A stretch of DNA of 64,000 nt from Methylobacterium sp. J-077 (GTDB lineage: Bacteria > Pseudomonadota > Alphaproteobacteria > Rhizobiales > Beijerinckiaceae), in the NCBI RefSeq assembly GCF_022829365.1, contig NZ_JAKSYJ010000230.1:1-64000 (forward strand), written 5' to 3'. Below are positions 37,155 through 45,615 of this stretch, piece by piece. The notes beneath the pieces are model-generated. The model searched no databases, was not told the DNA's origin, and was given only the letters and a program-made list of their open reading frames with translations. Made by a program: the position numbers and the translations under genes. The first letter of the stretch is position 1. The number at the start of each line of letters is the position of its first letter.

Positions 37155-38000
37155 ATGTCCGAGAGTCCCGACACGAAACCGGAGGGCGCCAGCCTGCACG
37201 CGCCGCTCGCGCGGCTGCTGCGGCCGCTGGTGCGCCTGCTCGTGGCCCGTGGCATCACCTTCCCGGCGCTCACCGACCTGCTGCGCGAGCTCTACGTGAA
37301 CGTGGCCGAGTACGATTTCGCCCTGCCCGGGAAAGAACAGACCGACAGCCGCGTCTCCCTGCTCACCGGCATCCATCGCAAGGAGGTCCGGCGCCTGCGC
37401 GGGGCCGGGGCGCCGGTGAGCGCCGTGCCGGCCGTGGTTTCGCGCACCAGCCGGATCATCGCTCGCTGGATCGCCGACCCGTCCTTCACGGATCCGCAGG
37501 GCCAGCCCCTGCCGCTGCCGCGCACGGCCGATCCGGGCGCGCCGTCCTTCGAGGCCCTGGTCTCCGGGGTGACCCGCGACCTGCGTCCCCGGGCGGTGCT
37601 CGACGAGTGGCTCGACCGCGGACTCGCCTTCCTGGACGCGCAGGACCGGATCGTGCTGGCCGAGGCCGCCTACGTGCCCCGCGGGGACGGCTCGGGCGAG
37701 CCGCAACTCTACTATTTCGGTCGCAACCTCCACGACCACATCGCGGCGAGCGTGGCCAACATCGTCGGCGACAATCCACGCTTCCTGGAGCGCGCCGTGC
37801 ATTACGACGGCCTCTCCAAGGAACTCGCCGTCAAGCTGGAAGCACGGGCGCGCGAGATCGCCATGGAGGCCCTGCAGCAGGCCAACCGCGAGGCGCATGC
37901 CGCCTGCCAGACCGATCCCGGCGGCGATCACCGCTGGAATTTCGGCCTCTACGTCTATGCCGAGGCCGCGCCGCCGGCCCGGCCCGCGGACGGGCGCTGA
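37155..38000 (+). CDS. DUF6502 family protein
   Basis: The 281-residue soluble protein matches DUF6502, seen in many proteobacteria without assigned function. The N-terminal 100 residues (LARLLRPLVRLLVARGITFPALTDLLR, VSLLTGIHRKEVRRLRG) look like a winged-helix DNA-binding region, so a transcription role is plausible. The ATG at 37155 directly follows the region with repeated CGTGGGA half-sites, which it might itself bind. The DUF5666 gene starts 11 bp after its stop and is probably in the same operon. Confidence 0.8.
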   Translation: MSESPDTKPEGASLHAPLARLLRPLVRLLVARGITFPALTDLLRELYVNVAEYDFALPGKEQTDSRVSLLTGIHRKEVRRLRGAGAPVSAVPAVVSRTSRIIARWIADPSFTDPQGQPLPLPRTADPGAPSFEALVSGVTRDLRPRAVLDEWLDRGLAFLDAQDRIVLAEAAYVPRGDGSGEPQLYYFGRNLHDHIAASVANIVGDNPRFLERAVHYDGLSKELAVKLEARAREIAMEALQQANREAHAACQTDPGGDHRWNFGLYVYAEAAPPARPADGR

Positions 38001-38011
38001 GAGGCCGGCCG

Positions 38012-39307
38012 GTGCGATCCTCTCCGAACCGCCGGTTCGTCCTGCGCCTGCTCGCGGGCGCCGCCGCCCTGCTGCCGGGTACCGCCCGGCCCCAGGAGAA
38101 TCCGCGCGATCAGGGAATCGGCGGCACCGGCATGAAGATGATCGAGGAGCCGAAGGACGGCCCCCTCGGCGAGGGCGACCGCGGCATCGGCGGAACCGGT
38201 GTGATCGGCACGATCCGTCGGTTCGGCTCGATTGTCGTCAACGACCTGCGCATCGCCTATCCGCCGGAAGTCGCGGTGCGGATCGACGGAGAACCCGCCA
38301 AGGCGACGGACCTGAAGATCGGGCAAGTCGTGCACGTCGTCGCCCGGCCGGAACGGGGCGGCCTCGGCACACGCCGCATCGACGTGACCAGCGAAGTGGT
38401 CGGCCCCGTGGAATCGGTCGGCCCGGGGCGGATGATCGTGCTCGGCCAGCGGGTCGATACCGTGAGCCTCACGGGCGACTGGCAGGCGGGCAGCCGGGTG
38501 GCGGTGAGCGGCCTGCGCCGACCGGACGGCGTGATCGTGGCGAGCCTGATCGAGCCGCGGACCTCCGGGCCCGACCGCGTCGCCGGGCCGGTGCGCCGCG
38601 ATGCGGGCGGGGGCCTCGCCATCGGCGGCCTGCGCCTGAAGGGCGCCGACGCCCTGCCCCCGGGCCAGCGCGCCCTGGTGACCGGCGTGACCGAAGTCGG
38701 CGTCCTCAGCGTGACCAACGCCGCCCAGGTCGGGCTGCCGTTCCCGCCAGGCCTCAAGCGGGTGTCGATCGAGGCCTATATCGGCCGCGCCGGGACCGGC
38801 CTCGATCTCGGCTCGGGCCTGGCCGTGGCGGGCTATGCCGGGCTGCGGGTGCCCCGCCAGGGCAGCGTGCGCGGCGTCCTCACCGCCGACCTCGCGCCGG
38901 ACGGCGTCCTGACCCTGGAGCGGCTGCGGGTCGAGGACCGGATCGCCCCGGAGCCGCCCCGGCCGGACGCGCCCCGGTTCGAGCGGGAGCGCGACCGCCT
39001 CGACCTGCAGAAGCTGCCCGACCTGCCGGAGATGCCCGGCGGGCTCGGCGCCGAGCCCGCCGGCCGGCAAGGCGCGTTCGGGGGGATCGGCGGCGGCCAC
39101 GGCCCGACCATCGACACCCGCCCCGGCGCAGGCGGCATCCCGGGAGCGGGCGGCCCCGGCGGATTTGGCGCGCCGCGCGGCGGCCCCTTCGGCGGCTCGG
39201 TCGGCGGTCCCGGGGGGCCGGGTGGCCCCGGGGGCTTCGGCGGTCCTGGCGGTGGGCCCGGAGGCCCGGGCGGGTTCGGAGGTCCGGGCGGCGGCGGTCG
39301 GCGCTGA
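38012..39307 (+). CDS. Secreted DUF5666 domain protein with Gly/Pro-rich tail
   Basis: The 431-residue protein begins with a twin-arginine-like signal (NRRFVLRLLAGAAALLPG). Next comes a region with repeated GIGGTG motifs, then several DUF5666 beta-barrel units (about 65-330; for example DGEPAKATDLKIGQVVHVVA). The C-terminal 60 residues are almost only Gly and Pro with Phe (GGPGGPGGFGG repeats). DUF5666 resembles OB-fold ligand-binding modules in the periplasm; the function is unknown. The GTG at 38012 is 11 bp downstream of the DUF6502 gene. Confidence 0.78.
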   Translation: MRSSPNRRFVLRLLAGAAALLPGTARPQENPRDQGIGGTGMKMIEEPKDGPLGEGDRGIGGTGVIGTIRRFGSIVVNDLRIAYPPEVAVRIDGEPAKATDLKIGQVVHVVARPERGGLGTRRIDVTSEVVGPVESVGPGRMIVLGQRVDTVSLTGDWQAGSRVAVSGLRRPDGVIVASLIEPRTSGPDRVAGPVRRDAGGGLAIGGLRLKGADALPPGQRALVTGVTEVGVLSVTNAAQVGLPFPPGLKRVSIEAYIGRAGTGLDLGSGLAVAGYAGLRVPRQGSVRGVLTADLAPDGVLTLERLRVEDRIAPEPPRPDAPRFERERDRLDLQKLPDLPEMPGGLGAEPAGRQGAFGGIGGGHGPTIDTRPGAGGIPGAGGPGGFGAPRGGPFGGSVGGPGGPGGPGGFGGPGGGPGGPGGFGGPGGGGRR

Positions 39308-39316
39308 GGCGCGCCA

Positions 39317-40438
39317 TCAGCCCTCCGCCTCCCGCGCGAGCAGATCCCGCTTGCGGGTGACGCCCCAGCGGTAGCCCGACAGGGCGCCGTCCGAACGGAC
39401 CACCCGGTGGCACGGGATCGCCACCGCCAGGTGGTTCGCCCCGCAGGCCTGGGCGACCGCCCGCATGGCGGTCGGGGCGCCGATGGCGCGGGCGATATCG
39501 GCGTAGGTCGCGGTCGTGCCCACCGGGATCGCCCGCAGGGCCGCCCAGACGCGCTGCTGGAACGCGGTGCCGCGGATGTCGAGGGGCAGGTCGAGCCCGG
39601 TACGCGGCGCCTCGACGAGCCCGATGACCCGCGCCATCCAGGCCTCGAAGGCGGGATCGCCGCCCTCGATCTCCGCCCCCGGGAACCGGTCCTGCAGGTC
39701 GCGGACCAGGGGCTCGGGCTCGTCGCCGAGCAGGATCGCGCAGATCCCAAACTCGGTGGCGGCCACCAGGATCGCGCCGAGCGAGCAGGCGCCGACGCCG
39801 AACTGCATGCGGATGCCGGGGCCGCCCTTGCGGTAGGCGGCCGGCGGCATGCCGAGACGGCCGGCGGCATCCGCGTAGAACCGGCTCGCCGTGGCGTAGC
39901 CGGCCTCGTACAGCGCCTCGGTCACGGTGGCCGCCTTGGGCAGGCCGGCGGCGAGGATGTCAGCCCGGCGGCCAGCCGCATAGGCCTTCGGGGTGACGCC
40001 GGTGGCAGCCTTGAACACCCGATGGAAATGGTAGGCGCTGAGGCCCGCGGCCCGGGCGAGGTCGGCCAGCGGCGGCATGGTCTCGGCGGCCTCGATCAGC
40101 CGGCAGGCCCGGGCGACGGCCTCGGCCCGGCGCTCGGGCAACCCGGGCTCGTTCGGCCGGCAGCGCCGGCAGGGCCGGAAGCCCGCTGCCTCGGCCTCCG
40201 CGCAGGTGGCGTGGAAGGTGACGTTCTCGGGCCGGGCCGCCCGGGAGGGGCAGCTCGGGCGGCAATACACCCCGGTGGTGCGGACCGCGTAGACGAAACG
40301 GCCATCCGCCCGCCCGTCGCGGGCGGCGAGCGCCGCCCAGCGTTCGATGTTTACGGATTTGGCGGTCGCGAGCGCGGTCATGGTCGCACTATGCGGCGCG
40401 GCGGGTGTGTTGAGGAGGGGCTTGGCGGAGACGGACAT
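39317..40438 (-). CDS. ada: Bifunctional Ada: DNA alkyltransferase and transcription activator
   Basis: The 373-residue protein has the full Ada architecture. An N-terminal zinc domain holds the methyl-acceptor Cys (GVYCRPSCPSRAARPENVTF, then FRPCRRCRPNEPG). An AraC-type HTH follows (LADLARAAGLSAYHFHRVFK). The C-terminal O6-alkylguanine transferase has the active-site motif PCHRVVRSDG. It repairs methylphosphotriesters and O6-methylguanine and, once methylated, activates the adaptive response. GGGAGG upstream of the ATG at 40438 supports the start. No alkB or alkA gene is adjacent. Confidence 0.96.
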   Translation of the reverse strand: MSVSAKPLLNTPAAPHSATMTALATAKSVNIERWAALAARDGRADGRFVYAVRTTGVYCRPSCPSRAARPENVTFHATCAEAEAAGFRPCRRCRPNEPGLPERRAEAVARACRLIEAAETMPPLADLARAAGLSAYHFHRVFKAATGVTPKAYAAGRRADILAAGLPKAATVTEALYEAGYATASRFYADAAGRLGMPPAAYRKGGPGIRMQFGVGACSLGAILVAATEFGICAILLGDEPEPLVRDLQDRFPGAEIEGGDPAFEAWMARVIGLVEAPRTGLDLPLDIRGTAFQQRVWAALRAIPVGTTATYADIARAIGAPTAMRAVAQACGANHLAVAIPCHRVVRSDGALSGYRWGVTRKRDLLAREAEG

Positions 40439-40549
40439 GACGGGACCTCCCGGACGGGTATATCGAGCGTCCTTCATCCTGCCGGCCCACGGCCGAGGCC
40501 GCATCCCGCGTCTTGCTGTCGAATTTCCGATCTTCCTCCCGAGTGCGTC

Positions 40550-41536
40550 ATGGCGTCGAGCGACCCCGATCACATCCATGTCGGCAAAGACGGCTGGCTG
40601 TTCCTGAAGACCGGGACCAACGACATCCTCGGGCAGTTCGAGCGCCCGGAGGAGACCACCGACCTGATCTGGAGCTGGCGCAGCCTCGTGTCGAACCGGG
40701 AGCGGCGGCTGCGGGCGCTGGGCATCGGCTACCGCCACGTGGTCGCCCCGGACAAGCTGTTGATCTACGACAACCAGCTCGACGGCATCGCCATCGCGCC
40801 AGCCGCCTCGCCGGCCTACCGACTGCTCCACGCGGAACCGTATCTGGGACCGGCCTGGCGGCGGGGACCGCGCGCCTTCTACGCGGATTGGCGGCGGCGC
40901 AAGCGCTGGCGGGAGACCTGCATCGATCTGGTCACGCCGATGCGCGCGGCCCGGGACACGGCCGACCTCTATTGCCGGACCGACACCCACTGGAGCTTCG
41001 ACGGCTGCTACCTGGCCTATGCCGAGATCTGCCGCGCCTTCGGGGCGAAGCCGCGGGCGGATCTGCGCGACCGGCCTTTCACCCAGAGCGACCATGACGG
41101 CGACCTCGGCAGCGCCTTCGATCCACCCCGCCGGGCGCCGTCACGGGCCTATCAAATTCAGCAGGATGCCGTGCGGACCTATGCCAGCCCGATCGTCGAA
41201 GCGCGGGAGAAGGCCGGCCTGCTGCACACGCTCCATGTCGGCGCCAACGTCGTCTACGGCAACGCCCAGGCGACCGACCCGCGCCGGCTGGCTTTGTTCG
41301 GCGATTCCTTCTCGCACGTCATGCCGTACATGCTGACGATCCTGCTCGCGGAGACCTTCCGCGAGGTGCACTTCGTCTGGAACACGTCGCTCGACTGGTC
41401 CTATATCGACCGGGCGAAGCCGGACCTGGTCCTGACCGAGGTGGCCGAGCGGTTCATGGCCCAGCTGCCCGACGACGGCTTCTCGCTCGACGCCTACGTG
41501 CAGGAGCGGTACGGCGCCGAGCTGGCAGGCTCCTAG
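40550..41536 (+). CDS. AlgX/AlgJ-like SGNH acetyltransferase-fold protein
   Basis: The 328-residue protein resembles the SGNH hydrolase-like domain of alginate acetylation proteins AlgX/AlgJ. It starts with HVGKDGWLFLKTGTND and has the D-x-H motif in TDTHWSFDGCYLAYAEI and the nucleophile Ser in LFGDSFSHVMPY. No signal peptide is visible, unlike AlgX, so it may act in the cytoplasm or be exported with help. It probably O-acetylates a polysaccharide or similar substrate (inferred). Its stop codon overlaps that of yebC on the other strand (CTAG). Confidence 0.8.
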   Translation: MASSDPDHIHVGKDGWLFLKTGTNDILGQFERPEETTDLIWSWRSLVSNRERRLRALGIGYRHVVAPDKLLIYDNQLDGIAIAPAASPAYRLLHAEPYLGPAWRRGPRAFYADWRRRKRWRETCIDLVTPMRAARDTADLYCRTDTHWSFDGCYLAYAEICRAFGAKPRADLRDRPFTQSDHDGDLGSAFDPPRRAPSRAYQIQQDAVRTYASPIVEAREKAGLLHTLHVGANVVYGNAQATDPRRLALFGDSFSHVMPYMLTILLAETFREVHFVWNTSLDWSYIDRAKPDLVLTEVAERFMAQLPDDGFSLDAYVQERYGAELAGS

Positions 41537-42279
41537 CCTTCGAGCTTCGCCATCAGCGCCTCGGACAGGGCGAAGTTGACGTAGACGTGCTGCACGTCGT
41601 CCTGGTCCTCGATCACCTCGACCAGGCGGATCAGCTTCTCGCCGGTCTCGTCGTCGACATCGATCGTGTTCTGCGCCTTCCAGATCAGGCCGGTGCGGGT
41701 CGGCTCGCCGAAGCGGGCTTCGAGCGCCTTAGCGACCTCGCCGTAGGAATCCTGTGCGCAGACGACCTCGTGGCCCTCTTCGCTGGAGCTGACGTCGTCG
41801 GCCCCGGCCTCGATCGCGGCTTCCAGCATCGTGTCGGCATCGGCGACGCTCGCCGGGAAGCCGATCACGCCGACCCGGTCGAACATGAACGCCACCGCGC
41901 CGGTCTCGGCGAGGCTGCCGCCGGACTTGGTGAAAGCCGAGCGCACGTCCGAGGCGGTGCGGTTGCGGTTGTCGGTCTGCGCCTCGACGATCAGCGCGGC
42001 GCCGCCGGGGCCGTAGCCCTCGTAGCGGATATCCTCGTAGTTCTCGCCATCCGCCCCGGAGGCCTTCTTGATGGCGCGCTCGATATTGTCCTTGGGCATG
42101 TTCTCGGCGCGGGCCGCGATGATCGCAGCGCGCAGACGCGGGTTCATGGCCGGATCCGGCGTGCCGAGCTTGGCCGCCACGGTGATCTCGCGGGCGAGCT
42201 TGCCGAACACCTTCGAGCGGACCGCGTCCACCCGGCCCTTCCGGTGCATGATGTTCTTGAACTGCGAATGGCCTGCCAT
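41533..42279 (-). CDS. yebC: YebC/PmpR family protein
   Basis: The 248-residue protein is full length for YebC: MAGHSQFKNIMHRKGRVDAV at the N-terminus, YEGYGPGGAALIVEA in the middle and an acidic C-terminal domain. Members were described as transcription regulators, and newer work links them to relief of ribosome stalling at proline-rich stretches. In many genomes yebC is near ruvC; that gene is not here. Transcripts of yebC and the AlgX-like gene converge with their stops overlapping, leaving no room for a terminator between them. Confidence 0.96.
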   Translation of the reverse strand: MAGHSQFKNIMHRKGRVDAVRSKVFGKLAREITVAAKLGTPDPAMNPRLRAAIIAARAENMPKDNIERAIKKASGADGENYEDIRYEGYGPGGAALIVEAQTDNRNRTASDVRSAFTKSGGSLAETGAVAFMFDRVGVIGFPASVADADTMLEAAIEAGADDVSSSEEGHEVVCAQDSYGEVAKALEARFGEPTRTGLIWKAQNTIDVDDETGEKLIRLVEVIEDQDDVQHVYVNFALSEALMAKLEG

Positions 42280-42441
42280 GGCGTGTGAGACTTTGTTCGT
42301 TGGCGAGGGCGGGAATCCGGGACCCCGCCGTCGCGGCTGTGAGGTCGCCGCGTTATAGGCCGCCGGCTTCCGACGAAGCAACGCGGCCGGGGATCGTCAC
42401 GCGCACGGAAAGATCCCGGGCGCCGGGCGTTGGCGGGGGAC

Positions 42442-42457
42442 TGTTTCACGTGGAACC
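42442..42457. other. parS-like ParB-binding site
   Basis: The 16-mer TGTTTCACGTGGAACC differs at two positions from the parS consensus TGTTTCACGTGAAACA. Its central 14 bases fit the general form GTTYCACGTGRAAC seen in alphaproteobacterial parS sites. It lies 3 bp before the ATG of the SDR gene at 42461. Confidence 0.6.
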
Positions 42458-42460
42458 CCG

Positions 42461-43486
42461 ATGTCGAATCCGACCGAACGCAGCAAGACAGTGATGGTGA
42501 CCGGTGCCAGCGCCGGCGTCGGCCGGGCGGTGGCGCACGAATTCGCCCGGCACGGCTGGAATGTCGGGCTCATCGCCCGGGGTGAAGCCGGGCTTGCCGG
42601 CGCCGTCCGCGACGTGGAGCGCGCGGGCGGCCGCGCCCGCGCCTTCGCGATCGATGTGGCCGACGCGGATGCCGTTTCGCGCGCCGCCGATTCGCTCGCG
42701 CGGACCTTCGGCGGCATCGACGTCTGGGTGAACAACGCGATGGTGACGATCTACGCGCCCGTCCAGGAGACGAGTGCGGAGGAGTTCCGCCGCGTCACCG
42801 AGGTGACCTATCTCGGGCAGGTGCATGGGACACTGGCGGCGCTCCGCCACATGGTGCCGCGCGACCGGGGCACGATCGTCCATATCGGCTCGGCGCTCGC
42901 CTACCGGTCGATTCCGCTGCAAGCGACCTACTGCGCGGCCAAGGCGGCGGTGCGCGGCTTCGTCGACTCCCTGCGCAGCGAGTTGCAGCACGATGGCAGC
43001 CGGGTGCGGCTGACGATGGTTCAGCTCCCCGCGGTCAACACGCCGCAATTCGATTGGGCGCGCTCGCGGCTGCCCCGCAAGCTCGAGCCGGTGCCGCCGA
43101 TCTACCAGCCTGAGGCCATCGCCCGGCACGTCTTCCGGGCCGCCCACGCCGTGCCGCGGGAATTGTGGATCGGCGCCTCGGCCTGGGAGGCGATCGTCGG
43201 CAACATGCTGATTCCGGGCTGGATCGACGGCTACCTGGCCCGGCACGGCTATCGTGGGGAGATGACCAGCGTGCAGGCCCAGAAGAACCGCCCCGACAAC
43301 CTCTACGACCCGGTCGACACCGACCCGGGCGCCCATGGGCGCTTCGACGCCCGGGCGACTGCGCACGTGGCCGCCGCCGACCCGCGCTGGCTCAAGCTCG
43401 GGATCGCCGCACTGCTCGGCGTGGCCGCCGGCACGATGCTGTTCGCCACCGAGGCTAAGGGAGGGGCGGAGGCGCGGCGGCGCTAG
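42461..43486 (+). CDS. SDR family oxidoreductase with C-terminal membrane helix
   Basis: The 341-residue short-chain dehydrogenase has TGASAGVG for cofactor binding, WVNNAMV (NNAG variant) and the catalytic Tyr-x-x-x-Lys in TYCAAKAAVRGF. It is longer than a normal 250-residue SDR; the C-terminal part has a predicted membrane helix (LGIAALLGVAAGTMLFAT), suggesting attachment to the inner membrane. The ATG at 42461 follows directly after the parS-like sequence, whose GGAA could serve as a weak ribosome-binding site. The substrate is unknown. Confidence 0.88.
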   Translation: MSNPTERSKTVMVTGASAGVGRAVAHEFARHGWNVGLIARGEAGLAGAVRDVERAGGRARAFAIDVADADAVSRAADSLARTFGGIDVWVNNAMVTIYAPVQETSAEEFRRVTEVTYLGQVHGTLAALRHMVPRDRGTIVHIGSALAYRSIPLQATYCAAKAAVRGFVDSLRSELQHDGSRVRLTMVQLPAVNTPQFDWARSRLPRKLEPVPPIYQPEAIARHVFRAAHAVPRELWIGASAWEAIVGNMLIPGWIDGYLARHGYRGEMTSVQAQKNRPDNLYDPVDTDPGAHGRFDARATAHVAAADPRWLKLGIAALLGVAAGTMLFATEAKGGAEARRR

Positions 43487-43605
43487 GCGGCTTCGCCCAT
43501 CGGCATGCGCGATGCCGGCGACGGGATGACCCGCACGGCGGCATTCACCGATCGCGAGCGCGCACGGATGGTGAGAGCCCGGATGTGACCATTTTACACC
43601 CTGCT

Positions 43606-43854
43606 CTAGAAACGCTGACCGCTGGGCAAGCGGAATAGCGGCCCGACCCGGACCGTCGCGTCAGCCAGGCAGCGCGGAAAGCCCTGCCGGTCCTCCAGGC
43701 GTGGGCCGGCAGCCGGCAGAGAAGTCCCCGCATCGGAGTTTGGCGCATCGATGAGACAGATGAAGTCGGGGGTCCGCCAGTCGAGATCGGCATCCTGCGC
43801 CAGCGCCGCGCCGGAGGTGCCGATGAGTAGGGCGAGCAGGGTGAAGATCCGCAT
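43606..43854 (-). CDS. Small secreted protein, 82 aa
   Basis: The protein starts with a clear signal peptide (MRIFTLLALLIGTSGAALAQ). About 60 mature residues with two cysteines follow, probably paired in the periplasm. No family is recognised. The ATG at 43854 begins the signal peptide; an in-frame GTG nine bases upstream is less likely. It converges with the SDR gene across 119 bp that hold a weak 6-bp hairpin only. Confidence 0.6.
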   Translation of the reverse strand: MRIFTLLALLIGTSGAALAQDADLDWRTPDFICLIDAPNSDAGTSLPAAGPRLEDRQGFPRCLADATVRVGPLFRLPSGQRF

Positions 43855-43959
43855 CGGGTCCACTCAAAGCACGAGGGCCGCATTGATCACGCCCGACGAA
43901 TCGAGGCGGCGACCTGCCCGAATTCCCTTGCATCATCCAGGCAATTCTGCGGCCGCCGC

Positions 43960-44709
43960 TCAGCGGATCCCCGCGTGCCAATCCCGCAAGGCCGCCAGCG
44001 TCACCACGCGGCCCGGCCAGTCCAGGCCGGCAAGGTGCCGGTGCGGGTGGCCCGGCTCGCCGAGGTCGGAGACTGCCGAGAAGGCGCCGTCGAGGCTGTG
44101 GCTGTCGGTATAGCGGCTTCGTGTCGCCAGGACCGGCAGGCCGGCGGCCCGGGCCGAGGCGATGCCGGCGGCGGAATCCTCGAAGGCTATCGCCTCCGAG
44201 GCCGGTACCCCGAGACGGTCCAGAGCCAGCAGGAAGACGTCGGGGGCGGGCTTCTTGCGGTCTGCCTCGTCGCCGGCCGCGATCACCGCGAAGGGTGCGT
44301 CGAAGGCTGAAAAGTTGGCCGCCAGCAACCGGTCGACATTGGGCCGGCTGGTGGTGGTGGCGATGGCCAGCCGAAGGCCGGCAGCCCGGGCCTCGCCGAT
44401 CAGCCGGGCGATCCCCGGGCGCAGCGGCAGCCCGGTCTCGGCGATGAGGTTGCCATACGCGATCGTCTTGCGGGCGTGGATCTCGGGCGCCAGCGCTTGG
44501 AAGGACGCGGCCTCGCCCGGGTGGCGGGTGTCGATGTAATGGGTGAGCCGCTCCTTGCCGCCCATCACGGTGAGCAGGTCGGCATAGAGCGCCGGGTCCC
44601 AGCGCCAGGGCAGGTCCAGTTCCGCGAAGGCGCGGTTGAAGGCCTGGCGGTGCAGGTCCTCGGTCTCGGCGAGCGTGCCGTCGACGTCGAAGATCAGCGC
44701 CCTCAGCAC
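43960..44709 (-). CDS. cbbY: CbbY-type HAD phosphatase
   Basis: The 249-residue HAD-IA hydrolase has the nucleophile motif IFDVDGTLAETE and motif II (ATTTSRPN). Motif III Lys is in DRKKPAPDVF and motif IV in AFEDSAAGI. CbbY enzymes dephosphorylate xylulose-1,5-bisphosphate, an inhibitor of RuBisCO. The gene is the last of the rpe/prk/fbp block and overlaps the rpe stop by 7 bp, so co-translation is likely. The specificity is inferred from the family and the setting, and no RuBisCO gene is visible. Confidence 0.88.
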   Translation of the reverse strand: MLRALIFDVDGTLAETEDLHRQAFNRAFAELDLPWRWDPALYADLLTVMGGKERLTHYIDTRHPGEAASFQALAPEIHARKTIAYGNLIAETGLPLRPGIARLIGEARAAGLRLAIATTTSRPNVDRLLAANFSAFDAPFAVIAAGDEADRKKPAPDVFLLALDRLGVPASEAIAFEDSAAGIASARAAGLPVLATRSRYTDSHSLDGAFSAVSDLGEPGHPHRHLAGLDWPGRVVTLAALRDWHAGIR

Positions 44710-45389
44710 GAGAGGTCGCGGCCGGAGGCGCCCTCCGCGCCGGCCCGGATCGCCGCGATGCGCTCCGCATAGGCGCCGGGACCGCCGCTGAAGACCGCGT
44801 TGCCGGCCACGAACGTGTCGGCGCCGGCGCGGCTCGCCGCCTTCACGGTCTCGGCATCGATGCCGCCATCGACCTGGATGCGGACGTCGCGGCCCGCCAC
44901 CATGGCCCGCACCCGCGCCACCGCTTCCATGCTGCTTTTCAAGAACTTCTGGCCGCCGAAGCCGGGATTGACGGTCATCACCAGCACGAGATCGACGATG
45001 TCGAGCACCGGCTCGACCATCGCAGCGGGGGTGCCGGGGTTGATCGCCACGCCGGCGCGCTTGCCGAGGTCGCGGATGGTCTGGAGCGAGCGGTGGATAT
45101 GCGGCCCGGCCTCGGCATGGACCGTGATCCCGTCGGCTCCGGCCTCCGCGAAGGCCGCGAGATACGGGTCGGCCGGCGCGATCATCAGGTGCACGTCGAA
45201 GAATTTGTCGGTGTGCGGGCGCAGCGCCTTCACCACCGGGGGACCGAACGTGATGTTGGGCACGAAATGCCCGTCCATCACGTCGAGGTGGATCCAGTCG
45301 GCCCCGGCCGCATCCACGGCGTGGGTCTCATCCGCGAGGCGGGCGAAATCGGCCGAGAGGATCGATGGGGCGATGACGGGAGGCAGCAT
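44703..45389 (-). CDS. rpe: Ribulose-phosphate 3-epimerase
   Basis: The 228-residue TIM-barrel enzyme has PSILSADFARL, the metal/catalytic Asp-bearing HLDVMDGHFVPNITFGPPVV and VMTVNPGFGGQKF, and the phosphate-binding IQVDGGI. It interconverts D-ribulose 5-phosphate and D-xylulose 5-phosphate. Placed after fbp and prk and before cbbY, it serves the supply of ribulose 5-phosphate. The gap to prk (45390-45615) holds a repeat-like stretch and no gene. The ATG at 45389 starts the conserved sequence. Confidence 0.96.
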   Translation of the reverse strand: MLPPVIAPSILSADFARLADETHAVDAAGADWIHLDVMDGHFVPNITFGPPVVKALRPHTDKFFDVHLMIAPADPYLAAFAEAGADGITVHAEAGPHIHRSLQTIRDLGKRAGVAINPGTPAAMVEPVLDIVDLVLVMTVNPGFGGQKFLKSSMEAVARVRAMVAGRDVRIQVDGGIDAETVKAASRAGADTFVAGNAVFSGGPGAYAERIAAIRAGAEGASGRDLSC

Positions 45390-45450
45390 CACGGGTCTTT
45401 CGATGGTTTGGCTCAGACGGTGTTCAAAACGCGGGCCGATCCCACACAGA

Positions 45451-45505
45451 CCCTCATCCTGAGGGGCCGGAGCGAAACGAAGGCCTCGAAGGAAACCTCG
45501 AGGGA
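45451..45505. repeat. Probable interspersed palindromic repeat
   Basis: The stretch contains CCTCATCCTGAGG (a 13-bp near palindrome) followed by GCCTCGAAGGAAACCTCGAGG, a form typical of short repeats scattered in Rhizobiales genomes. It sits in the 226-bp prk–rpe gap and could stabilise or divide the transcript. The assignment is from memory of such repeats; copy number cannot be seen in this window. Confidence 0.45.
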
Positions 45506-45615
45506 TCACGTGGCCGGCTGGAGGGCCCCGTCGAGGGCCGCCGACGAAGGCACGTCAGAATAAGGTTATGGATGGGATCAACGTTCGAGGTGGTTTCCAA
45601 TCTGTGCCTCCCCCG

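Noticed and set aside
39121..39306. Gly/Pro-codon repeats as an independent minisatellite
   Set aside because: They code for the low-complexity tail of the DUF5666 protein and are explained by it.
43501..43517. 6-bp hairpin between convergent SDR and small secreted gene as a terminator
   Set aside because: Stem is short and there is no T-run on either strand.
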